A stretch of DNA of 64,000 nucleotides from an uncultured Lachnospiraceae bacterium (GTDB lineage: Bacteria; Bacillota; Clostridia; Lachnospirales; Lachnospiraceae): NCBI GenBank assembly GCA_910589075.1, contig CAJUSK010000007.1, forward strand, positions 62,001 to 126,000, written 5' to 3'. Numbering within the stretch: the first letter of the stretch is position 1; each line of letters begins with the position of its first letter. Below are positions 24,842 to 34,300 of this stretch, piece by piece. The translations under genes were made by a program, and so were the position numbers. The notes below the pieces were generated by a model. It made no database searches and was not told where the DNA came from. It was given only the letters and a program-made list of their open reading frames with translations.

Positions 24842-26002
24842 ATGGAACATGTAACGGAAAAGATTATCAATATAGGGGTGAATGACAGTGAACTCACTCT
24901 GTTTGAAGGTCAGTATGCAGTGAAACATGGTATGGCATATAATTCGTATGTAATTCTGGATGAAAAAACGGCTGTTATGGATACGGTGGACGAACATGTG
25001 ACAGATGACTGGCTTTCCGGTTTGGAACAGGCTCTGAATGGAAGAACTTTGGATTATCTGGTTATTCAACATATGGAACCGGATCATTCGGGTAGTATCC
25101 AGGATCTGGCAGACAGATTTCCGGATATGAAGATTGTATCCAGTGCGCCCGCTTTCAATATGATGAAGCAGTTTTTTGAAATGGATCTGGAAAGCAGGAT
25201 GGTTGTAATCAAGGAAGGGGATACTCTGGAACTGGGGGAGCATACCCTGCAATTTTATACAGCGCCCATGGTGCACTGGCCGGAGGTCATTGTCACATAT
25301 GAGAAGTCTGAAAAGGTTGTGTTCAGTGCAGATGGGTTTGGTAAATTCGGGACAAGGGATGCTGCGGAAGACTGGACCTGTGAGGCCAGGAGGTATTATA
25401 TCAACATTTGCGGGAAATATGGTGTGCAGGTACAGGCACTTCTGAAAAAACTTTCCACGCTGGATGTTTCTGTTATCTGTCCTTTGCATGGACCGGTGCT
25501 GACGGAAAATCTGGCATATTATATTGGCAAATATGATATCTGGAGCCGGTATGAGCCGGAGGATCGGGGGATTTTCATCGCGTATGCGTCTGTGTATGGG
25601 CATACGAAAGAAGCTGCTCTCAAGTTGAAAGAGATGTTGGAAACCAGAAGCAGGGAGAAAGTGACGATATGCGATCTCTGCAGGGATGATCCCCATGAGG
25701 CGATTGAGGATGCCTTCCGGTATGACAGAATGGTGCTGGCTGCTATTTCCTACGATGCAGGTGTATTCCCTGCCATGGACGATTTTCTGCGTCATTTAAA
25801 GGGAAAGAATTTTCAGAAGAGGACGGTGGCCATTATTGAAAATGGTTCCTGGGGTCCGACTGCCGGCAAGGCCATGAAAGCCCTGCTGGGTGAAATGAAA
25901 GATATAACAGTGATTGAACCAATGATAACCATAAAATCGGCTGTCAAACCGGAAACTATGGCAAAATTGGGAGAACTGGCGGATGTTCTCTTAAAGAGCT
26001 GA
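24842..26002 (+). CDS. fprA: A-type flavoprotein (flavodiiron protein)
   Basis: A 386-residue O2- or NO-reducing enzyme of anaerobes. The N-terminal metallo-beta-lactamase domain holds the di-iron ligands: QHMEPDHSGS (HxExDH), APMVHWPE, FSADGFGKFG and CPLHGPV. The C-terminal flavodoxin domain starts at FIAYASVYGHTKEAALKL and has ENGSWGPTAGKAMKALL. It reduces oxygen to water with electrons from rubredoxin-type donors and so complements the reverse rubrerythrin. It has its own promoter and terminator. Confidence 0.94.
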   Translation: MEHVTEKIINIGVNDSELTLFEGQYAVKHGMAYNSYVILDEKTAVMDTVDEHVTDDWLSGLEQALNGRTLDYLVIQHMEPDHSGSIQDLADRFPDMKIVSSAPAFNMMKQFFEMDLESRMVVIKEGDTLELGEHTLQFYTAPMVHWPEVIVTYEKSEKVVFSADGFGKFGTRDAAEDWTCEARRYYINICGKYGVQVQALLKKLSTLDVSVICPLHGPVLTENLAYYIGKYDIWSRYEPEDRGIFIAYASVYGHTKEAALKLKEMLETRSREKVTICDLCRDDPHEAIEDAFRYDRMVLAAISYDAGVFPAMDDFLRHLKGKNFQKRTVAIIENGSWGPTAGKAMKALLGEMKDITVIEPMITIKSAVKPETMAKLGELADVLLKS

Positions 26003-26008
26003 ACGTTC

Positions 26009-26057
26009 AGCCGTCCGAAACACAAATGAGCTGTATTTTTGTTTCGGACGGCTTTTC
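26009..26057 (+). terminator. fprA terminator
   Basis: AGCCGTCCGAAAC (26009-26021) pairs with GTTTCGGACGGCT (26041-26053), followed by TTTTC. Confidence 0.9.
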
Positions 26058-26118
26058 TGTGTTCTTAAAGTCTATATATCTTGCAGAGATTTGCAGACAG
26101 GAATCGTGAAGGGAACTG

Positions 26119-26673
26119 TCAGAGGGCAAAATTGCAGATACCCAGCAGTAGCAGCATGATGGCAGATAAAAGATCGGCATATCGGTTGCACAGGCGCAGG
26201 CCGGATGTATTGCCCAGGATATTTCCGGAGGAGAGGAACAGGGCAGATGTAAGAAAGGTAAGCAGAGCGGCAGGAAGTAAGACAATGCCCGACATGCTGG
26301 CGCCGATGCCGATACCGATATTGTTGAAAGAAAGGGCTGCGCCCAGGAGGAATGTTTCTTTCAGAGAGAGCGTGACTGTGAAACTTTCAGAGTGCAGGCT
26401 GTTGTCCGGGGCGGACAGGGCTTTGTAAAGATAATATATACCCAGTGTAAATAAAAGGATACTGCCGCCGCAGGAAGTGAGAAAATCAGGCAGCAGATAC
26501 AGAATCCGGCGGCCCAGAAGCAGGGAGAGCAGAGTGCCTGCAAAAGAAATCAGGCTGATGATGAGATTCTGGACGATGGTAATGTGTATTTTGCGGATGC
26601 CGGTGGACATTCCTACCAGAAAGGCATCAATATTAACGGAGAATGCAAAAATCAGAGACGAGATGATATGCAT
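26119..26673 (-). CDS. YtaF/MntP-like membrane protein
   Basis: A 184-residue protein with six likely membrane helices. Each half contains a family motif: SVNIDAFLVGMSTGIRKI near the N terminus and LSFNNIGIGIGASMSG near residue 120. This two-half layout is shared by MntP manganese exporters and YtaF sporulation proteins. Length and divergent motifs favour YtaF, though this is a family call only. I chose the ATG at 26673 for its GGGAG site; an upstream ATG at 26697 is weaker. It is divergent from the YitT gene. Confidence 0.72.
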   Translation of the reverse strand: MHIISSLIFAFSVNIDAFLVGMSTGIRKIHITIVQNLIISLISFAGTLLSLLLGRRILYLLPDFLTSCGGSILLFTLGIYYLYKALSAPDNSLHSESFTVTLSLKETFLLGAALSFNNIGIGIGASMSGIVLLPAALLTFLTSALFLSSGNILGNTSGLRLCNRYADLLSAIMLLLLGICNFAL

Positions 26674-26781
26674 GTAATCACTCCCGAAAAAATTCATTTT
26701 TCGTCAATTTACTATCTATCATATTCAGGAGTGGGGATAGGGTTCGACAGTGATCAGGCATTTTATGGAGGTTGGATAATC

Positions 26782-27696
26782 ATGAGTATGGAATCAGATT
26801 TGGAAAAGATAAAAGACCGTCAGTTTCTTCTGGGACAGGGGAAGCTGTTACTGGGAGGGGTTGTGGGTGTTCTGTTGTATGCCGTAGGTATGAATCTGTT
26901 TATTGTGCCGGTGGGTCTGTACAGTGGTGGATTGATGGGATTTTGTCAGTTGATTCGAACAGTGCTGACAAAGTATCTGCATATTTCCTTCGGCGGCGTG
27001 GATATTTCGGGAATTATTTATTATTTGCTGAATGTTCCGCTTTTTATTACGGCGATTAAGAAAATCGGGAAAACCTTCTTTTTTAAAACGATGGTCTGTG
27101 TTACGGCTATGACACTGTTTTTGTCCGCGATTCCCATACCTTCCGAACCGATTATGGGAGAGGATATACTGGCTTCCTGTCTTATCGGAGGGATTATATG
27201 TGGCGCCGGAATTGGGATTCCTCTCAGAATGGGCTGCTCCGGGGGCGGTATGGATATTTTGGGGCTGGCATTGATTAAATGGAAAAAGGATTTCAGTGTG
27301 GGGAAGCTGAATCTGATTGTAAATGTTATCCTCTATGGCATTTGTCTGTTTCTGTTCGATGTGCCCACAGTGATTTATTCACTGATTTACGCTTCTGTAA
27401 ATGCTTCGGCTGTGGACAGACTGCATTCCCAGAATATCAATGTGGAAGTTAAAGTGGTGACAAACGAACAGAATGAAGAAATGGAAGCGGAAATAATGCG
27501 GGAACTGGAGCGGGGCCTGACCAAATGGAATGCAAAAGGGGCCTATACAGAAGAAGGCAAACAGGTGTTGTATATTCTGCTTTCCAAATATGAACTGGCA
27601 CATTTGCGTTATATTATCAGAAAATACGATCCTCATGCATTTATTGTGGTAAATGAGGGGGTTCATATTGGAGGAAATTTCCTGAAAAAATTATAA
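26782..27696 (+). CDS. YitT family membrane protein (DUF2179)
   Basis: A 304-residue protein. An N-terminal membrane domain of about six helices (GVLLYAVGMNLFIVPVGLYSGG, LRMGCSGGGMDILGL) is followed by the cytosolic DUF2179 domain, ending YDPHAFIVVNEGVHIGGNF. YitT proteins are widespread in Firmicutes; their substrate is not established. The ATG at 26782 has GGAGG (26767-26772). The long in-frame upstream extension overlaps the divergent YtaF gene and is not credible. Confidence 0.88.
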   Translation: MSMESDLEKIKDRQFLLGQGKLLLGGVVGVLLYAVGMNLFIVPVGLYSGGLMGFCQLIRTVLTKYLHISFGGVDISGIIYYLLNVPLFITAIKKIGKTFFFKTMVCVTAMTLFLSAIPIPSEPIMGEDILASCLIGGIICGAGIGIPLRMGCSGGGMDILGLALIKWKKDFSVGKLNLIVNVILYGICLFLFDVPTVIYSLIYASVNASAVDRLHSQNINVEVKVVTNEQNEEMEAEIMRELERGLTKWNAKGAYTEEGKQVLYILLSKYELAHLRYIIRKYDPHAFIVVNEGVHIGGNFLKKL

Positions 27697-27713
27697 TTCG
27701 GGCAGTTGTCCGA

Positions 27714-28016
27714 ATGGATGCTGATTTGTATGGATTTGTTGACAAAATTATCCGGGAGAGAGGAAATTCGTCTGAAAAACGGGGACAGGAATATGGACTA
27801 TGTGACAGCCTGCGTTATTTGATCGCAGATGACATCACATTTCCATACTTGAAAGAAGCCATCCCCCTGACTGATGCTTCTGTGCGGGATCTTCTTACCC
27901 GAATTTTGCATGGAGAAATTGCGGGAGTAACGAGCCCTTTGAAATATGCAGCAGGAGTAGAACGCGAGAGGATTTGTGAATTGGAAACGATTATTTCTTC
28001 TGTAGAGAAGAAGTAA
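27714..28016 (+). CDS. Small hypothetical protein or remnant
   Basis: A 100-residue open frame 17 bases after the YitT gene. The C-terminal two-thirds (RYLIADDITFPYLKEAIP and LLTRILHGEIAGVTSPLKYAAG) looks like real protein with amphipathic helices, but I recognise no family. The start lacks a good ribosome site. A second ATG at 27718 in another frame gives a plausible short N terminus, so the gene may carry a frameshift. Confidence 0.35.
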   Translation: MDADLYGFVDKIIRERGNSSEKRGQEYGLCDSLRYLIADDITFPYLKEAIPLTDASVRDLLTRILHGEIAGVTSPLKYAAGVERERICELETIISSVEKK

Positions 28017-28044
28017 TAAAGCGTATAAAAAAGTGCAGTGAACA

Positions 28045-28088
28045 ACGATAGAAAGCACGCTTTGCGAACCTTCCATCGTTATGGATAA
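28045..28088 (+). repeat. Palindromic repeat arm 3L (forward)
   Basis: ACGATAGAAAG near 28045 pairs with CCTTCCATCGT, followed by TATGGATAA. The third stem pair is G-C where other arms have A-T. The loop core is CACGCTTTGCG. Two stem mismatches show partial decay. Confidence 0.7.
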
Positions 28089-28137
28089 AAACAGAGAACC
28101 AACCCCTTTTCAGGCAGATGGTCCTCTGTTTTTTTAT
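28087..28137. terminator. Terminator between repeat arms 3L and 3R
   Basis: AAACAGAGAACCA pairs with TGGTCCTCTGTTT, with A-rich and T-rich flanks on both strands. It can serve the forward genes and convergent pyrG. Confidence 0.8.
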
Positions 28138-28177
28138 TCATGACAATAGAAGACTCGCGAAGTGCGGATACTATTGT
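28134..28177 (-). repeat. Palindromic repeat arm 3R (inverted)
   Basis: TTATTCATG then ACAATAGAAGACTCGCG, with a CTATTGT closing arm. Its outer edge encodes the last two residues and TAG stop of pyrG. Confidence 0.78.
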
Positions 28178-29784
28178 TTCATATGTTTCTGTCCGGCAGC
28201 AGCCCTGATAAATCCGCTGAACAACGGGTGAGGTCTGTTGGGACGGGATTTCAGTTCCGGGTGTGCCTGTGTGGCGATGAAGAACGGATGCTCCGGCAAT
28301 TCGCACATCTCCACAATGCGCCCATCGGGAGAAAGCCCGGAGAGTTTCATGCCATGTTCGGTCAGAACGGCACGGTAATCGTTATTTACCTCATATCTGT
28401 GCCTGTGGCGTTCATAAATGGTCTTTTCCTGATACAGTTCATAGGCTTTGGAGGTTTCATCCAGGACACAGGGGTATGAGCCAAGGCGCAATGTGCCCCC
28501 GATATCTTCCACACCGTTCTGGTCCGGCATCAGGTCGATGACCGGATGGGTGGTGGAAGGATTCAGTTCAACACTGTGGGCGTCTGCATGTCCGATAACA
28601 TTTCTTGTAAATTCCACAATGGCAAGCTGCATGCCCAGGCAAAGCCCCAGGTAGGGGATGGAATGTTCTCTGGCATAGGTGATAGCCCTGATTTTGCCTT
28701 CGATTCCACGGTCTCCAAACCCGCCGGGCACCAGAATGCCGTCTGCGTCTGACAGAAGCGATGAAATGTTTTCATCGGTAACGGTTTCGGAGTCAATCCA
28801 TTTGATATTGACGGTGGCGTGCTGGGAAATGCCGCCATGTTTTAAGGCTTCCACTACACTGATATATGCATCGTGAAGCTGAATGTATTTTCCTACGAGA
28901 GCAATGGTGACTTCCTGGGTGGGAGAACGGAGAGCTTCCACCATCTCTTTCCAGTCATCCAGATTGGGCTTTGGACAGGGGAGTTCCAGGCACTCACAGG
29001 CAACCTGTGCCAGGTGTTCTTTTTCCATGGCCAGAGGCGCTTCGTATAAATATTCCACATCCAGGTTCTGCAGGACATGGTTATTGGGTACATTACAGAA
29101 CAGGGCAATCTTGTCTTTAATGCCCTGGCCCAGGGGATATTCACTCCGGCAGACAATAATGTCCGGACGGATTCCCATTCCCTGCAGTTCCTTAACACTT
29201 GCCTGTGTGGGTTTTGTTTTCATTTCCTGAGATGCGCGCAGATAGGGAATCAGGGTAACATGTATTAAAATGGCGTTGCCTCTGCCCACTTCATGCTGGA
29301 ACTGACGTATGGATTCCAGAAAGGGCTGGCTTTCGATATCGCCTACGGTGCCGCCTACCTCGATGATGGCAATGCGCGTATCCTCGTCTGTAAAATTGCG
29401 GTAAAAACGGCTTTTAATTTCGTTTGTAACATGAGGAATCACCTGCACGGTACCGCCGCCATAGTCGCCGCGGCGTTCTTTCTGCAGAACGGACCAGTAA
29501 ACTTTTCCGGTGGTTACATTGGAATTTTTATCCAGGCTTTCATCTATAAAGCGTTCATAGTGTCCCAGGTCCAGGTCTGTTTCGGCACCGTCATCGGTAA
29601 CAAATACCTCTCCATGCTGAATGGGATTCATGGTACCGGGATCGATGTTGATATAAGGGTCAAATTTCTGCATGGTTACCTTATAACCGCGGGCCTTTAA
29701 AAGCCGGCCCAGAGATGCGGCGGTAATGCCTTTTCCCAGACCGGATACGACGCCGCCGGTTACAAATACGTATTTTACTGGCAT
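28171..29784 (-). CDS. pyrG: CTP synthase
   Basis: A 537-residue enzyme aminating UTP to CTP with glutamine. The N-terminal amidoligase domain begins KYVFVTGGVVSGLGKGI (P-loop) and includes MQKFDPYINIDPGTMNP. The C-terminal class I glutaminase has YLGLCLGMQ (nucleophile Cys) and IATQAHPELKSRP (His, Glu). Length is normal. The 3' end, codons K-Q-stop, falls inside a palindromic repeat arm (28134-28177). Confidence 0.97.
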   Translation of the reverse strand: MPVKYVFVTGGVVSGLGKGITAASLGRLLKARGYKVTMQKFDPYINIDPGTMNPIQHGEVFVTDDGAETDLDLGHYERFIDESLDKNSNVTTGKVYWSVLQKERRGDYGGGTVQVIPHVTNEIKSRFYRNFTDEDTRIAIIEVGGTVGDIESQPFLESIRQFQHEVGRGNAILIHVTLIPYLRASQEMKTKPTQASVKELQGMGIRPDIIVCRSEYPLGQGIKDKIALFCNVPNNHVLQNLDVEYLYEAPLAMEKEHLAQVACECLELPCPKPNLDDWKEMVEALRSPTQEVTIALVGKYIQLHDAYISVVEALKHGGISQHATVNIKWIDSETVTDENISSLLSDADGILVPGGFGDRGIEGKIRAITYAREHSIPYLGLCLGMQLAIVEFTRNVIGHADAHSVELNPSTTHPVIDLMPDQNGVEDIGGTLRLGSYPCVLDETSKAYELYQEKTIYERHRHRYEVNNDYRAVLTEHGMKLSGLSPDGRIVEMCELPEHPFFIATQAHPELKSRPNRPHPLFSGFIRAAAGQKHMKQ

Positions 29785-29893
29785 TGTGTTTTCCTCCTCA
29801 GATAATAATTGATTGTATCATGGGACAATGGAAAAAACCACTGTTTTACTATAAAAATTTCAGATATTTAATGGATTTTTCATGGAATGGAAC

Positions 29894-29922
29894 TTGATTT
29901 ATGAAAGAACTGTCACTATAAT
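29894..29922 (+). promoter_or_regulatory. Promoter upstream of ftsH
   Basis: TTGATT (29894-29899), a 17-base spacer and TATAAT (29917-29922), 160 bases before the ftsH ATG. The transcript would begin right at the hairpin at 29933. Confidence 0.7.
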
Positions 29923-29932
29923 GGAAAAGATG

Positions 29933-29958
29933 GAAAGTGTACATTGTACACTTTTTAT
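29933..29958 (+). terminator. Hairpin with U-tract immediately after the ftsH promoter
   Basis: AAGTGTAC and GTACACTT flank ATT, followed by TTTATT. It has terminator form but starts only about 11 bases past the -10 box. It may be a 5'-end stabilising hairpin, an attenuator, or a terminator belonging to the adjoining repeat arm. Confidence 0.55.
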
Positions 29959-30000
29959 TCATGACAGTAGAAAATTAGCAGCGTGTGTTTTCTATTGTTG
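29955..30000 (-). repeat. Palindromic repeat arm 4 (inverted)
   Basis: TTATTCATG, then ACAGTAGAAAA pairing with TTTTCTATTGT (one G-T pair), loop TTAGCAGCGTGTG. It lies in the ftsH 5' untranslated region, so it would be transcribed. Confidence 0.75.
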
Positions 30001-30081
30001 CCATAAAGATGGAAAGAACCTTTTTGATATTTTCATCCTATGGCAGAGGGTCTTTCAGGAAATGAGAGACAGGAGGGATAT

Positions 30082-32316
30082 ATGGACAACGGAAATTTTA
30101 ACCAGTACGGCAACGGAAACGGCGGGAATGGAAATAGAGGAGGTAATAACAACAACGGCAACAGAAACGGCGGTTCGGGGGACCAGAATCCCAAACGGCA
30201 GAATACGTTGCTTCTTTTGGTTGCGGCTCTTGTGACATTGCTTTGCATGAGTTTTTTCATGAAAATGATGAATGATGCCACCAATCAGGAGATTTCTTAT
30301 AATGAATTCATTGAAATGGTGGGTAAGGGTAAAGTCGAAAGCGTGGAAATCGGCACCGACAAGCTGACCATCTATCCGGTTCCCGAGGAAGAGGATCAGA
30401 AAGAGGGATTGTTGCAACAGGCAACGCCGCCGGTTACGTATTATACAGGTAAGATCGAGGATGACGATACGCTGACCCAGAGACTGCTGGAGCACAATGT
30501 GAAAGTATCGGGGGATATTCCCGATAATTCCAGTCTGCTGTTTTCCATTCTTCTGACGTATGTCCTCCCGGTTGCCCTGTGTTGGATACTGCTCAGTTTC
30601 CTGATTCGGAAAATGTCAGGCAGCGGCGGCCCCATGGGTGTGGGCAAGAGCAATGCCAAAGTATATGTGCAGAAAGAAACAGGGGTTACATTCAAAGATG
30701 TGGCAGGGGAGGATGAAGCCAAGGAATCTTTGCAGGAAGTGGTGGATTTTCTGCATAATCCAGGCCGTTATGTGAAGATCGGTGCGAAACTTCCCAAAGG
30801 AGCCCTGTTGGTGGGACCGCCCGGAACAGGTAAGACATTGCTGGCAAAGGCGGTGGCAGGGGAGGCGCATGTGCCCTTTTTCTCCCTGACCGGTTCCGAC
30901 TTTATTGAACTGTATGTGGGTGTGGGCGCATCCCGTGTCCGGGATTTGTTTAAAGAGGCCAACAGGAACGCTCCCTGTATTATATTTATAGATGAGATTG
31001 ATGCCATTGGACGCAGCCGGGATTCCAAGTATGGGGGCGGCAACGAGGAACGGGAACAGACATTGAACCAGTTGCTTTCCGAGATGGACGGTTTTGACAC
31101 TTCCAAAGGAATTTTAATTCTGGGCGCCACCAACAGGCCGGAAATACTGGACAAGGCATTGCTGCGTCCGGGACGGTTTGACAGGCGGATTATCGTGGAT
31201 AAGCCGGATCTGAAAGGGCGTGTGGAAATACTCAAAGTCCATGCCAAAGATGTGCTGATGGATGACAGTGTGGATCTGGACGCCATTGCGCTTGCCACCA
31301 GCGGCGCCGTAGGGTCTGACCTTGCCAATATGATCAATGAGGCGGCTATCAATGCGGTCAAAGAAAGCCGGGAATATGTATGTCAGAAGGATCTGTTCAA
31401 TGCGGTGGAGATCGTTCTGGTGGGCAAAGAGAAGAAAGACCGCATTATGAGCAAGGAAGAGCGGAAGATTGTTTCTTATCATGAGGTAGGGCATGCTCTG
31501 ATCAGCGCCCTTCAGAAAAATTCCGAACCGGTACAGAAGATTACCATTGTCCCCAGAACCATGGGGGCCCTGGGATATGTAATGCATGTGCCGGAGGAAG
31601 AGAAGTATCTGAATACACAGGCAGAACTGCATGATATGCTTGTCGGTCTGCTGGGCGGCCGCGCCGCAGAGGAAATCGTATTTGATACGGTGACTACAGG
31701 CGCTGCCAACGATATAGAAAAGGCAACCAATATTGCCAGAAGTATGGTGACTCAGTATGGTATGAGTAAAAAATTCGGGCTGATGGGGCTGGAATCTGTG
31801 GAGAGCCGTTACCTGGATGGCCGGACGGTGATGAACTGTGCGGATGCCACTGCTTCTGCGGTTGATGCGGAAGTTATGAAGATTCTGAAAGACGGTTATA
31901 AGGAAGCAAAACGCCTGCTGAAAGATAACCGTAAGGTGATGGATGAACTGGCAGCATTCCTGATTCAGAAAGAAACCATCACCGGCAAGGAATTTATGAA
32001 AATCTTCCGTAAGATAAAGGGTATCCCGGAGCCTGAAGAAACCACCAAAGAAAACCTGAAAGAGAAAAAGAAAGAAATATTTCCATTGCCCGATAAGTCC
32101 GGACAAGCGGAAGATACCGGGACAGAGAATGAGCCTGTCACAGACGGGCCCCGGCAGGCGGATGCAGATTCTGAAAAGGAGAATACTCCTGCCGTAAGAC
32201 AGCGCATCATCGTACGGAATGGAACCTATATGCCGGAAAACTGGTATGGACAAAAGGCGGAATCTTCGTCAGAGGCAGTTGCGGAGGCAGAAGATGCCCC
32301 GGAAGAGGATGTATAA
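30082..32316 (+). CDS. ftsH: ATP-dependent zinc metalloprotease FtsH
   Basis: A 744-residue membrane protease. A Gly/Asn-rich start of about 35 residues leads to a first membrane helix (LLLLVAALVTLLCMSFFM), an outside domain, and a second helix near 165-190. The AAA domain shows GPPGTGKT, IIFIDEIDAIGRSRDSK and the SRH ATNRPEILDKALLRPGRFDR. The peptidase has SYHEVGHAL (HExGH). The last 100 or so residues are a charged tail longer than in model FtsH. It degrades misfolded membrane and regulatory proteins. The ATG at 30082 follows AGGAGGG (30071-30077). Confidence 0.96.
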   Translation: MDNGNFNQYGNGNGGNGNRGGNNNNGNRNGGSGDQNPKRQNTLLLLVAALVTLLCMSFFMKMMNDATNQEISYNEFIEMVGKGKVESVEIGTDKLTIYPVPEEEDQKEGLLQQATPPVTYYTGKIEDDDTLTQRLLEHNVKVSGDIPDNSSLLFSILLTYVLPVALCWILLSFLIRKMSGSGGPMGVGKSNAKVYVQKETGVTFKDVAGEDEAKESLQEVVDFLHNPGRYVKIGAKLPKGALLVGPPGTGKTLLAKAVAGEAHVPFFSLTGSDFIELYVGVGASRVRDLFKEANRNAPCIIFIDEIDAIGRSRDSKYGGGNEEREQTLNQLLSEMDGFDTSKGILILGATNRPEILDKALLRPGRFDRRIIVDKPDLKGRVEILKVHAKDVLMDDSVDLDAIALATSGAVGSDLANMINEAAINAVKESREYVCQKDLFNAVEIVLVGKEKKDRIMSKEERKIVSYHEVGHALISALQKNSEPVQKITIVPRTMGALGYVMHVPEEEKYLNTQAELHDMLVGLLGGRAAEEIVFDTVTTGAANDIEKATNIARSMVTQYGMSKKFGLMGLESVESRYLDGRTVMNCADATASAVDAEVMKILKDGYKEAKRLLKDNRKVMDELAAFLIQKETITGKEFMKIFRKIKGIPEPEETTKENLKEKKKEIFPLPDKSGQAEDTGTENEPVTDGPRQADADSEKENTPAVRQRIIVRNGTYMPENWYGQKAESSSEAVAEAEDAPEEDV

Positions 32317-32347
32317 CAATCTGCCATAATATGGAATATATGAATAG

Positions 32348-32377
32348 ATGCCCCGTTGCCATTGACGGGGCATTTTT
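32348..32377 (+). terminator. ftsH terminator
   Basis: ATGCCCCGT (32348-32356) pairs with ACGGGGCAT (32365-32373), followed by TTTT. Confidence 0.9.
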
Positions 32378-32434
32378 CAGGCAGGGACGGTATCCGGCAT
32401 CTTTGCCTGTGGCAGTTAAAAAGGGGAAAAGTCA

Positions 32435-34300
32435 GTGTTTCAGATTGAGGAAGAATTAAAGAAGCTGCCCAAGTCTCCGGGCGTGTATATAATGCGGGAT
32501 GGGCATGATACCATTCTCTATGTGGGCAAAGCAATCAATTTGCATAACCGGGTTCGCTCTTATTTCCGACCAAATATCGGCAGAGGGCCCCAGATTGACC
32601 GGATGGTAAGTCTGATTGACCATTTTGAATACATTGTCACAGACTCGGAACTGGAAGCGCTGGTACTGGAAAATAATCTGATTAAAGAGTACAGTCCTAA
32701 ATATAATACATTGCTGAAAGATGATAAAACATATCCTTATATTAAAGTGACTCTGGGGGAGTCTTATCCCAGAGTACTTTTCTCCAGGGAAATGAAAAAG
32801 GATAAGTCCCGGTATTTTGGACCCTATACCAGTGCCACTTCCGTGAAAGACACCATTGATTTGATTAACAGGCTGTACCGGCTCCGCACCTGTCATAAGA
32901 AATTCCCCAGGGATATGGGTGCGGAACGGCCATGCCTGAATTATCATATCGGACGGTGCATGGCGCCCTGTCAGGGGAATATTTCCGAAGAAACCTATGG
33001 GCAGCAGATCGGGAAGGCTCTGGATTTTCTGAACGGAAATTACAACGCCATCCTGAAGGAACTGGAAGATAAAATGACAGAAGCGTCAGAAGATATGAAG
33101 TTCGAAGAAGCTATCTCCTATCGGGAACTGCTGAAAAGTGTGAAATCCATAGCCCAGAAACAGAAAATGACCGATACGGACGGGGAAGATAAAGATATTA
33201 TTGCCATGGCGAAGGATGAGGACGAGGCAGTGGTTCAGGTATTTTTTATCCGGGGCGGCAGGCTGATCGGCAGGGAGCATTTCTATATGACACATGTGTC
33301 GGATAATACCAGGGCAGAAATTCTGGGGAGCTTTGTCAAACAGTTCTATGCAGGAACCCCCTTTATTCCCAGAGAACTGATGCTACAGGAAGAGATTGAA
33401 GAATGGGAGATTATAGAGACCTGGCTTACGAGAAGAAAAGGCAGCCGGGTGCATATCCGGGTACCTAAGATTGGCGCCAGAGAGAAGCTGGTAGATCTTG
33501 CAGCCCAGAACGCGGCGCTGGTACTGAGCCAGGACCGGGAACGGATCAAACGGGAAGAAGGGCGTACCATTGGGGCGGCAAAGGAAATTGCCGCGCTGCT
33601 GGGACTTGAGAACATCAGCCGTATGGAAGCCTTTGATATTTCCAATATCAGCGGTTTTGCCAATGTGGGTTCCATGGTGGTATTTGAAAAAGGTAAGGCG
33701 AAACGCAGTGATTACCGAAAATTTAAGATTCGTTCCGTGAGCGGTCCCAATGATTATGCGTGCATGAAGGAAGTGCTGGAGAGGCGGTTTCTCCACGGCA
33801 TGGAAGAATGGGAAGAACGGGAAGAAAAGCAGTTGGATCAGGAGCTGGGCAGTTTTACCAGATTTCCGGATCTGCTGTTGATGGACGGCGGCAGAGGACA
33901 GGTGAACATTGCCCTGGAGGTATTGGAGGAGCTGGGACTCTCCATCCCCGTATGCGGTATGGTAAAGGACGATGGGCACCGCACACGGGGACTGTATTAT
34001 AACAATGAGGAGATTCCCATTGACCACCGTTCGGAAGGGTTTAAACTGATTACCAGAATTCAGGATGAAGCCCATCGCTTCGCCATTGAATATCACCGTT
34101 CCCTGCGGGGAAAGAGCCAGGTAAAAAGTGTGCTGGATGATATACCCGGTGTGGGGCCGGCCAGGCGGAAAGCGCTTATGCGGCATTTTGCCTCACTGGA
34201 AGAGATACGGAAGGCGGATGTGGAAACCCTGTGCCGCATCCCGGAGATTAACAGGCGCAGTGCGGCGGAAATATACAACTTTTTCCATGAGAAAAATTGA
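32435..34300 (+). CDS. uvrC: Excinuclease ABC subunit C
   Basis: A 621-residue nucleotide-excision repair nuclease making both incisions around a UvrB-bound lesion. In order: GIY-YIG domain (SPGVYIMRD, ILYVGKAINL), a Cys cluster around CHKKFPRDMGAERPCLNYHIGRC quoted only for its cysteines, the UVR motif (EEAISYRELL), an RNase H-like nuclease (AFDISNISG, LLMDGGRGQVN) and two C-terminal HhH motifs (IPGVGPARRKAL). It starts with GTG at 32435, eight bases after AAGGGGA. Confidence 0.96.
   Translation: MFQIEEELKKLPKSPGVYIMRDGHDTILYVGKAINLHNRVRSYFRPNIGRGPQIDRMVSLIDHFEYIVTDSELEALVLENNLIKEYSPKYNTLLKDDKTYPYIKVTLGESYPRVLFSREMKKDKSRYFGPYTSATSVKDTIDLINRLYRLRTCHKKFPRDMGAERPCLNYHIGRCMAPCQGNISEETYGQQIGKALDFLNGNYNAILKELEDKMTEASEDMKFEEAISYRELLKSVKSIAQKQKMTDTDGEDKDIIAMAKDEDEAVVQVFFIRGGRLIGREHFYMTHVSDNTRAEILGSFVKQFYAGTPFIPRELMLQEEIEEWEIIETWLTRRKGSRVHIRVPKIGAREKLVDLAAQNAALVLSQDRERIKREEGRTIGAAKEIAALLGLENISRMEAFDISNISGFANVGSMVVFEKGKAKRSDYRKFKIRSVSGPNDYACMKEVLERRFLHGMEEWEEREEKQLDQELGSFTRFPDLLLMDGGRGQVNIALEVLEELGLSIPVCGMVKDDGHRTRGLYYNNEEIPIDHRSEGFKLITRIQDEAHRFAIEYHRSLRGKSQVKSVLDDIPGVGPARRKALMRHFASLEEIRKADVETLCRIPEINRRSAAEIYNFFHEKN

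Noticed and set aside
31114..32253. Minus-strand open frame of 379 codons
   Set aside because: Antisense to ftsH, no motif; composition is typical of a shadow frame.
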